This document shows positions 56,750 through 64,000 of a stretch of DNA of 64,000 bases, in pieces. The notes below the pieces were generated by a model that searched no databases, had not been told where the DNA came from, and worked only from the letters and a program-made list of their open reading frames with translations. This DNA is from Omphiscola glabra (taxonomy: Eukaryota; Mollusca; Gastropoda; Lymnaeidae), in the NCBI GenBank assembly GCA_964017045.1, contig OZ024811.1, positions 12,181,818 through 12,245,817 of the forward strand. The letters run 5' to 3'. The first letter of the stretch is position 1. Every line of letters begins with the position of its first letter. Made by a program: the position numbers and the translations under genes.

Positions 56750-57900
56750 CTCATCAAACGCCTGAAGAAACACGGGAGCTCGAGCCTAGCGAATGGGTTC
56801 CTACCAGGGAGTTTTCACGGAACCTTTCCCATTGAACGAAATGTGAACAGGACTAGATAAGTGCAAGTCAGCTAAATCTCCAGCTACAGACAGAGTCAAC
56901 AACGAAATAATCACCCATTTCACTAATTTCAAGTCGACAGGCGATACGAAAATTGTCGGATCTCATAAATAGAACCTGGACTACAGGCGCCCTGCCTGAG
57001 TCTTGGAGAGGGCAACACTATCCCCAATTCGCAAAAGATGGGAAACCAGGTGACCTTTGTCGAGCTATCGTCTGATAGTAACACGGTGTTCGGGAAACGA
57101 ATGGTCAACGCTCGACTCTGCTGGTTTCTAGAGCGGAATAAGAGCTAACAATCTGAAGCTAGGCGGCTTCCGCGATGGACACCGACCGATGGACCAAGTT
57201 ATCCGCTCTGTGCAAACCATGACCGACGAGCTTCAGATGAGAAATCACACCTTAGCCGCATTTCTTCAACCCTCAGAGGGCATATGACAAAGAATTTAGG
57301 TGTCACTGCAAACATGTGCGTTTGGATCCGGGCGTACATAAAGAACAGGACAATTGCCATGAGAGTAGGTGTGGAGGGGGGACAAGGTATCGAAGCTACG
57401 TGCATGACCTACAGGGACAATGAGACCTGGAGTCTCAGGATGCCATATTAGATGATGATCCGGTGACATGGAGCTCAGGGAAGAAGCGTAAAGATATTGC
57501 AGACACCCCTGCAAAAGGTGGCGGGGGGTCAAAACAGAATAAAATAATACGCTGCAAAGTGGAAAATGATTTGTCAATGTCAATAAAACGGTACACTCTA
57601 CATTAACAAATGGGAGGAACGCTCTCAAGCATGGTAAAAAAAAAATGTAACCACCTGCGGGAAAATTATTTTTAAAAAATGTGAAAGGACACCAATGTAT
57701 TTAGGCGCGAGGCTGGACCAAAAAATTCGAACAACTCAGTCATGTACGTGAACTGTGCGCCAAAGACACACCTAAACGGCGTCTGGTGAAACTGGCACGC
57801 GCTTTCTTGGGGGACCTAAGACTCCTGAGTATTTCCAGAGGGAAAGGGATCCTATCAACTTCAATCACGTAGGGCTACGATTGCAACTTTTGGTGCCTTT
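56750..57900 (+). mobile_element. Heavily decayed non-LTR reverse transcriptase
   Basis: Across several frames I can follow reverse-transcriptase landmarks: S-P-A-T-D-R-V-N-N-E-I-I (near 56880), T-G-A-L-P-E-S-W-R (near 56985), S-Y-R-L-I near 57065, G-G-F-R-D-G-H-R-P-M-D-Q-V (near 57150-57200), and later M-Y-L-G-A-R-L-D (near 57692). Many frameshifts and stops. The 110-codon minus-strand frame here is an artefact. An old insertion; clade unclear. Confidence 0.6.
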
Positions 57901-58351
57901 ATACGCCTGATAAGCCGGTAGGTGACTTCTAACTAGCATGTCCCTAAGGCTCTTGTCCCTCAGGAAAGCCAAAAGAGGAGGTTTTCTGAAAATCAGGACA
58001 GGATATGCCATTAGAATTGAGCGGATTTTCAGAACCAGAAAACGAGCTTTAGGGTTATGGAGATGAAAAGTTAAAATAAATTGAGACCTATCACTAGCGT
58101 CAGAATGAGTAGCTTTAAAAGAATCTTGTCTAGTCATACCTTTAACTCGAATGACTGCTGCTTTTAAAATTTGCTCAGGATATATTTAAATGTCATATTA
58201 AAATAACTATATCAGGATATTTCCACAGTGGGTACCGGTAACGAGAGATAAAATGTTCTTACGTCACCTACCAAAATTTTTTTTTTTCAATGGAATTTTT
58301 AGCTGGGATCGTGCGTTGAATGTATACAAAACTGTCTTTTCAATTTCTCAG
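57901..58351. other. No gene seen
   Basis: No supported feature; the 90-codon minus-strand frame at 57865-58137 overlaps the LINE remnant. Confidence 0.4.
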
Positions 58352-58569
58352 GGATTTCATTAAGAACACCACCAGTGTGTATAATGGCTGCTATGAAGAT
58401 GATGTCCACAATGTGTTGTTGTCGGAAACGAGTCTATAAGCCAGGGTTCAACTTCGATAGTTTGACGGGAAGTGGGTCAATTAGCCGTCCGAAAAGTTTG
58501 CCAACCAGCCACCCACAAACAAAGGCAAAGTTAATACAAAAAGGATTTAAAAATTCCTCTTATTTCTAA
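58352..58569 (+). CDS. Possible terminal exon, unknown product
   Basis: TTTTCAATTTCTCAG is a strong splice acceptor. The next frame (phase 1) stays open for 71 codons to TAA 58567-58569. It includes a T-M-C-C-C-R-K-R cluster and a Ser/Lys-rich tail (S-G-S-I-S-R-P-K-S), like the cytoplasmic end of a membrane protein with palmitoylation-type cysteines. I do not recognise it, and no upstream partner exon was found in the window, so it may be chance. Confidence 0.3.
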
Positions 58570-58744
58570 AAATCTAGGCTAATTTTGTCAATATGAAATG
58601 CGGGACTTTTGCAAAAATAAGAATTAATTTTACAAGAAACAAATGAAAAGAATTGTTATTTATATAACATTGCTCTCTACCACCCCCGCCCTGTGTAACA
58701 AACTGACAATGCGTAACAAACTAAGTGAAGCAAGAGAAACACGT

Positions 58745-59187
58745 CACAGGCCGTGAACTTCCCCAACTGTCTAAGTCAAAGTGGTGCCGTCTTGAACGCT
58801 GTCTCACAATGACAAGATCAATCAGCTGGCTCGCAAAGTGTGTACCCCCAACTGTCTAGGTCAAAGTGGTGCTGTCTTGACGGCTGTCTCACAATGACAA
58901 GATAATCAGCTGGCTCGCAAAGTGTGTACCCCAAACTGTCTAAGTCAAAGTGGTGCCGTCTTGACGACTGTCTCACAATGACAAGATAATCAGCTGGCTC
59001 GCAAAGTGTGTACCCCAAACTGTCTAAGTCAAAGTGGTGCCGTCTTGACGACTGTCTCACAATGACAAGATCAATCAGCTGGCTCGCAAAGTGTGTACCC
59101 CCAACTGTCTAAGTCAAAGTGGTGCCGTCTTGACGACTGTCTCACAATGACAAGATCAATCAGCTGGCTCGCAAAGTGTGTACCACA
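58745..59187. repeat. Tandem repeat, about 84-bp unit, five copies
   Basis: Units containing ACTGTCTAAGTCAAAGTGGT, GCCGTCTTGACGACTGTCTC, ACAATGACAAGAT and CAGCTGGCTCGCAAAGTGTG at 84-85-bp spacing. Confidence 0.92.
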
Positions 59188-59799
59188 GTTGCCCTATTTC
59201 TCAATCTTTTTTTGTTTATGTTCCGTAGATTTCGATCGATTTCTCTCAATAAATAGTGGAACAAGATATGTCAATTAAACGGGCGTTTCAGCTAGAAGAT
59301 GCCTTCTACGGCAGACAACACAAAGACAAACAGCGGATGGATTTAAAGCATTCTTCTGTTTATTATTGACTCCAAAATATCATAAGAAAGGGGTAAAAGC
59401 ACAACAAATTTGTTTGTTTGTTTGTTTGTTTTGTTTTGTTGTTGTTTTTTTTGGTTTTTTTTGTGATTGATAGGGTCAAAAAAAAATTATTTTATAAAAT
59501 AAATATTCTAACATATTGTAAAATCAAATGTAGTATTTTGATTAAGAACTGGTTTTAAGGTAGCCAAATACACATTGATAAAATATATGGAAAACAAACA
59601 TTGGCAGAAGGCCTTAATTTTTAAAAAGGGAAAATGATTTATGTCCCATTTTCTTTTTCTTTTTTAATATGTATTTTTATTTTTATTTTTCATTTTTTTC
59701 CCCTTGACATTATTTTTTTTAAATTTATTTTAACATAAGAACCTCCTTAATTAGAATGGGGAATTTTTGAGGTGGCCCTAAAAAGGGCCTTGAAAAAAA
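59188..59799. other. No gene seen
   Basis: (GTTT)n near 59410 and AT-rich DNA only. Confidence 0.5.
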
Positions 59800-60224
59800 A
59801 AACTCATGCAACGATCACCACTTCCAGGGAAATCGAAGTGCGCTCAATTCGTTTAGCCAACGGGCGCAATGTTTGTTGTGGTCGGTTGTCTTTGCGGATC
59901 TTCACAGTGCCCCTGTAGCGTTGGGCGCGCTGCCGTCGATACCGCCTTCTGCGCAGGTTTTTCTGCCTCCTGCGCTGGCGTCGGTGCCTTCGTCGGTCTG
60001 GCTTCTGCTTGGGCTTCTTCAGCAACCAGTCGAACTTTTCGTCGACTTTGTACCTTGAGTTGGGTAGGTTCTGGATCAGCCCCTCTCGGGCTCCTCTTTT
60101 CAGGGCGATGTTCACACGCAGCGTCGTGTCACCCCTTTTCTACTTCTTTTAACTTTTTTATTATGGCATCTGCTGTACTGCCCTCTCTTTCTTGCAGTTC
60201 TGTAATAGCCTTCATGACCGTGGT
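59800..60224 (-). pseudogene. Linker histone H1 relic
   Basis: Minus-strand reading gives T-V-M-K-A-I-T-E-L-Q-E-R-E-G-S-T from 60222, then A-I-I-K-K-L-K, a frame break near a TGA at about 60127, then R-V-N-I-A-L-K-R-G-A-R-E-G-L-I and S-R-Y-K-V. This is the order of the H1/H5 winged-helix domain (helix, K-K-x-L, then the A-L-K-R-G segment). The tail continues in one frame as Arg-rich and in another as Ala/Lys/Pro-rich with K-A-P-T-P-A-Q, more like an H1 tail, so a second frameshift is likely. The N-terminus is missing (TGA just upstream of the domain). Plus-strand frames here are shadows. Confidence 0.7.
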
Positions 60225-60640
60225 AAAAAGTCATAAACGGAAATGGTACATAGACAAATAATCCTATTGGTTGCCTTGTTTGTGCACATAAGACAATGAA
60301 TCCCATTCGTCGCAGTGTTTGTGTACATTACACTTGCGTTCATTTTGTTACAATTAAATGGAGTTCCCTGAATCCCTCCACGTCGAGTCTTAAGGAATCC
60401 GTTCACATAAACGAGGCTGTTATGAAGATGACGTGTTAAAGCACGCCTATCTCGCGTCCCACGTGCATGACCCCTCATGAACTCTCGTGACCGCCTTTGA
60501 AGTGTGGCTAGAAAAACCTTGTTTACAACATTTATTATCATCTCTTCCAGTCAGGAAAACTGTCGTAAATAAGTGAAGATTCTGGATAAAACGGGAAGGC
60601 AAAACAATGTGTTAGGTGGTTCGAGAGACATTAGTAGGAA
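60225..60640. other. No gene seen
   Basis: Frame at 60212-60541 (minus) overlaps the H1 relic and lacks a domain. Confidence 0.4.
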
Positions 60641-60645
60641 ATGCC

Positions 60646-60653
60646 TATAAAAG
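60646..60653 (+). promoter_or_regulatory. Candidate TATA box
   Basis: TATAAAAG in a GC-richer setting (GCCTATAAAAGGGCGGAA), about 30 bp before a purine/pyrimidine switch suitable for initiation near 60680. A GTAAGT donor follows at 60813. Confidence 0.4.
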
Positions 60654-60679
60654 GGCGGAACGATTGATAGGGGGAGAGA

Positions 60680-60812
60680 TTTTCCTTTCCTTTACCACGA
60701 GATGTGCTGTGTCATTATTTAATACTTTGTTGTGTGTAGATTTTTCTATTTCCTAGTTGTACAATTTTGTGCTCATTGTATTTTTATACACAGTACCGGT
60801 ACCAGCAAATCT
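60680..60812 (+). other. Possible non-coding first exon
   Basis: Between the TATA box and an ATCT/GTAAGT donor. Short ATG frames inside end quickly, so it would be 5'UTR. It could also belong to a retroelement LTR. No partner exon seen. Confidence 0.25.
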
Positions 60813-60814
60813 GT

Positions 60815-61377
60815 AAGTTTATAATTTTAATCATATTCTTTTGCTTTTGGATTTAGTTGAAACTCATACATTAAAAAGTTATTAATTGTAGTTAGCTCTG
60901 GCTTTGAGTGTCGTTTTATTTGTTATTATTTTTAAACTTTGGTATCGTCCTTTATTATGGACTGTTTTTAGTACGAGCCATAGACAAAAGATAAGAGATT
61001 AAATTCTCCATTTATAACGGCCCGTAATAGATGCGTTATTGGAAAACGGAAGTAGTCTATGGACAACAACAAAATAATAATAATGTGCAGACAACGATCT
61101 TCGTTTCTTATTTGTTACTATTAAATCTGCTTGTTATTTAACATAGACCCCCTTTGGTAAAAAGTGCAGTGCAGTTGGTATATTTATTTCTTAACGAATT
61201 TCCTATTTTCGCATAAGTTAAACCGACGTGTGTTCTTCATTAAATTAAATCCCGACAGACTTAGTTAGTTAAAACTTACTTTTGCAGCGATCAATTTTCT
61301 TTTTATTACATTTCAAAGGCGTCTTTGAGCAGGCCCCAATTGTACATAGACTGTTTATGGGATCTTCTTTTTTTTTT
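60815..61377. other. No gene seen
   Basis: AT-rich spacer. Confidence 0.45.
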
Positions 61378-61500
61378 TCCGAAGTGGCTATTGGTACACG
61401 GGTACCAGAATTGAGAGGTTGGTATTAAAAAACGATTTAAAATGTTATTGTTTGGTTTGCAAATGGAATTTTTTTTAATTTGCAATTTGTAAACTGAATT
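61378..61500 (+). repeat. Unclassified interspersed repeat, copy 3
   Basis: CCGAAGTGGCTATTGGTACA and GGGTACCAGAATTGAGAGG match the head of 55480-55625; the rest is diverged. Confidence 0.5.
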
Positions 61501-61779
61501 TTTTTCAATGTATATATATGTGTGTGTGTGTGTGTCAAAATTTCATCCAGAACTAAAGAGAATTATTAAATAGTATTATCCTCTCTTTTAGTTTTATTGT
61601 TATCCTTAAGCCTTAAGGTAAACACATGCATAACTGGTGTCTTAGTGAACTAGTAGAGCTGCAAACGAAAATGAATGCTAGAAAACTAGCTGAGGTCCCT
61701 GGATACTGTGGACTCATTGAGCAAAGAACTCATTACTAAGGAGAAGGATCTGGGGGTGGCCAATAAGGAAGCAAGCAAG

Positions 61780-61925
61780 GTAGGACTGGCTGACTATAAT
61801 GTAAGACGGCAGACAATGTAGGCCTGACAGACTATATTAAGACAGCAGGCAAAGTGGCGGATGACAGACTAATGTAAGACAGCAGACAAGGTCGGACTGA
61901 CAGACTAATGTAAACAGACTGTTAG
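61780..61925. repeat. Diverged tandem repeat, about 38-bp unit
   Basis: Four rough units of GACAGACTAATGTAAGACAG plus CAGACAAGGTCGGACT. Confidence 0.65.
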
Positions 61926-62230
61926 AGCTAGTTGACAAACTACCCTTCTGTGTCATCTTAATGTTTAAACTGAACCGATGAAGTGCATAGATGCTGAAAC
62001 TAAATTCTCTGCGCTAGGGTTAAATAAAATACTAACAGAGTATAGCTGAAGCAGCTGTTTCAAACATTTTCTCCCCTTGAAGCAGCATCATCATCTTCTT
62101 CATCGCCTGTCTCCCGTCTGGGGTATCGGGGAACTGTATACGGATGACAAGTAGGAAATGCACTAAAAGATGTCTTCAAAATAGTAAAATTTTGCTTGTT
62201 AAGAAAAAAACTGCAAAAAAGGGACTAGAG

Positions 62231-62408
62231 CAGCGGTTCTCAACCTGTTGGTCGCGACCCTTTCCCAGGGGTCACCTAAGACCACATGAAAACACATATA
62301 ATCTACAGTTATGAAGTAGAAACAAAAATAATTTTGTGGCTGGGGGGTCGCCACAATATGAGGAACTGTATTAAAGGGTCGCGGCATTAGGAAGGTTGAG
62401 AACCGCTG
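62231..62408. mobile_element. hAT MITE (CAGTGGTTCTCAA family), inverted
   Basis: CAGCGGTTCTCAACC and GGTTGAGAACCGCTG ends, with the perfect 8-bp duplication GACTAGAG. About 20 bp shorter than its relatives because the CCCCTTTGGGGTCG block is missing. Confidence 0.92.
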
Positions 62409-62810
62409 GACTAGAGAATTTATCGTGTATATGACAGATTTCATGTCTCCAGTCGGATCTATAGATAAGTGTGTTCTGTTTGCTGTGCACAGATAGCAAA
62501 GTGGAACATTGAGAGACTTCCAAGTGATGGACTCTATCCAGAATGGCCATTAGGACAACGAAAGCCTCCCGTTATGCGCTTCTGATGCAACCACGGGGTG
62601 AAGGGGAAAAACTGACACCCCCCCCCCTTCCCCGGAAAGCTCCATTTGACAATGGACACTTTTTGTAAACACACAGAAGTGATGACGTAAAGCTCAAGTA
62701 ATGTAAATAAGTATAAGTGATAATGTGAAACGTTTTAAATATCCCATCTGCCATTTTATATCCTCGTCTTGATGTTGACTCTAATATTTCAGTTCTCCTT
62801 CATCCCCACC

Positions 62811-62966
62811 CAGTGGCGTAGCGAGCTTAACTCGCGCCCGGGGCACAATACATTTTTAGCGCCCCCTCTATTTGAAAACCATACAATATTATATGTAAAA
62901 TATACCATTTGGCGCCCCTTTGTGAGTAGCGTCCGGGGCATGATGCCCCCCTTCGCTACGCCACTG
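62811..62966. mobile_element. hAT-like MITE (CAGTGGCGTAG family), inverted
   Basis: CAGTGGCGTAGCGAG and CTTCGCTACGCCACTG ends. Flanks TCCCCACC and TCCCCACT match at 7 of 8. Shorter than 39242 and 52832 through loss of interior G-run blocks. Confidence 0.88.
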
Positions 62967-63004
62967 TCCCCACTCCCCTGCACCGTTTTTTTTTTTAACA
63001 AACT

Positions 63005-63500
63005 AAATTATAAATAAAGATATTCTTATAAATAAAGATATTCTTATAAATAAAGATATTCTTATAAATAAAGATATTCTTATAAATAAAGATATTCTTA
63101 TAAATAAAGATATTCTTATAAATAAAGATATTCTTATAAATAAAGATATTCTTATAAATAAAGATATTCTTATAAATAAAGATATTCTTATAATAAAGAT
63201 ATTCTTATAAATAAAGATATTCTTATAAGTAAAGATATTCTTATAAATAAAGATATTCTTATAAATAAAGATATTCTTATAAATAAAGATATTCTTATAA
63301 TAAAGATATTCTTATAAATAAAGATATTCTTATAAATAAAGATATTCTTATAAATAAAGATATTCTTATAAATAAAGATATTCTTATAAATAAATATATT
63401 CTTATAAATAAAGATATTCTTATAAATAAAGACATTCTTATAAATAAAGATATTCTTATAAATAAAGATATTCTTATAATAAAGATATTCTTATAAAAAA
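63005..63500. repeat. Minisatellite, 18-bp unit
   Basis: About 27 units of AAATAAAGATATTCTTAT, three of them shortened to AATAAAG. Each unit contains AATAAA on the plus strand. Confidence 0.95.
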
Positions 63501-64000
63501 AGATATTCCTCATTTTGAACACACTCCCAATGTCATTGGTTTTATTTCAACTTTGATTGCAAATGCATGATACAAATGTTCGTCTTGGATTAATGGATAA
63601 TTTTTTTTATGATAAATACAAGTCTATGATGCATCACACAATATTATAAAATACATTTCAACATCATCATAAAACAATAATAGTGAAAAAGTATCAGTGT
63701 CAAGACATTATTATTGTTATTATTAAAAAAACAGTTCTCTCACACATGATTAAATATGATTAAACTGTCCCTGTTACATTTCAAAATACAATTCTGTCAC
63801 ACTTTTTTTTAAAGAAAAAGAACTTTTGTCATAAATTTAACTCTATCTTCCCACATTTCAATCTATAGCTATCAGCATAAGACAAGATTGACTATCATAA
63901 CATCAAATGTCTATGAAACGAATGGGGATTAGAGCATTATGAAAGAAAAACTAGATAAACCAAATTTAATCTTGTTTGTTGAACTCAATAAATCTATTCA
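63501..64000. other. No gene seen
   Basis: AT-rich DNA to the window end; no feature supported. Confidence 0.5.

Noticed and set aside
57296..57628. 110-codon minus-strand frame
   Set aside because: Lies antisense to a decayed reverse transcriptase and shows no domain.
59869..60261. Plus-strand 130-codon frame rich in Ala and Ser
   Set aside because: Shadow of the minus-strand H1 relic, whose domain pattern is recognisable.
63295..63522. Ile-Arg-Ile-Ser repeat protein on the minus strand
   Set aside because: Product of the 18-bp array.

Overview
The window is non-coding-rich eukaryotic DNA, most likely from a heterobranch (planorbid-like) gastropod mollusc. The support is spliced genes with GT-AG introns, many hAT-type MITEs, non-LTR retrotransposon ends, telomere-like TTAGGG-type interstitial repeats and about twenty separate minisatellites. 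There is no operon structure and nothing bacterial. The organism call is an inference from repeat style, not from a marker gene.

The only clear gene family is a tandem set of three same-strand paralogues (A about 3.6-6.9 kb, B about 23.6-29.9 kb, C about 36.9-46.8 kb). They encode a PA-clan, trypsin-like peptidase-fold protein. Comparing the three gives a shared gene model. A 5'UTR exon ends in ATG GGG. It is followed by a 58-nt exon (phase 0 to phase 1), a small acidic exon of 81-153 nt (phase 1 to phase 1), and a last exon of about 0.93-0.95 kb carrying the whole peptidase domain. In copy B the exon lengths sum to exactly 374 codons with no break (373 residues). The protein would start Met-Gly with Ser at position 6, an N-myristoylation-type start, followed by an acidic linker, a CxCxxC motif and a His/Asp/Ser triad. 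Copy A is a pseudogene: stop in exon 2, lost splice donor, stop in exon 4. Copy C has a one-base loss in a G run and a late stop. Introns are homologous between copies, so they arose by segmental duplication, not retroposition.

Other coding relics are a decayed linker-histone H1 gene on the minus strand (59.8-60.2 kb), three truncated non-LTR reverse transcriptases (49.4-50.5, 53.7-54.4 and 56.8-57.9 kb), a transposon-like fragment inside intron 1 of copy C (40.4-43.5 kb), one possible terminal exon (58.35-58.57 kb) and one possible TATA-driven first exon (60.65-60.81 kb).

Everything else is repeats. The largest is a 29-bp satellite of about 4.6 kb (12.8-17.4 kb), roughly 155 units with recurring variant pairs. 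At least sixteen MITEs can be delimited by terminal inverted repeats, most with 8-bp target duplications; those of the CAGTGGTTCTCAA and CAGGGGTGGGCAAA type have duplications with a central TA. Two solo LTRs (34345-35026 and 47493-47940), two possible tRNA-derived SINEs and several unnamed interspersed repeats are also present.
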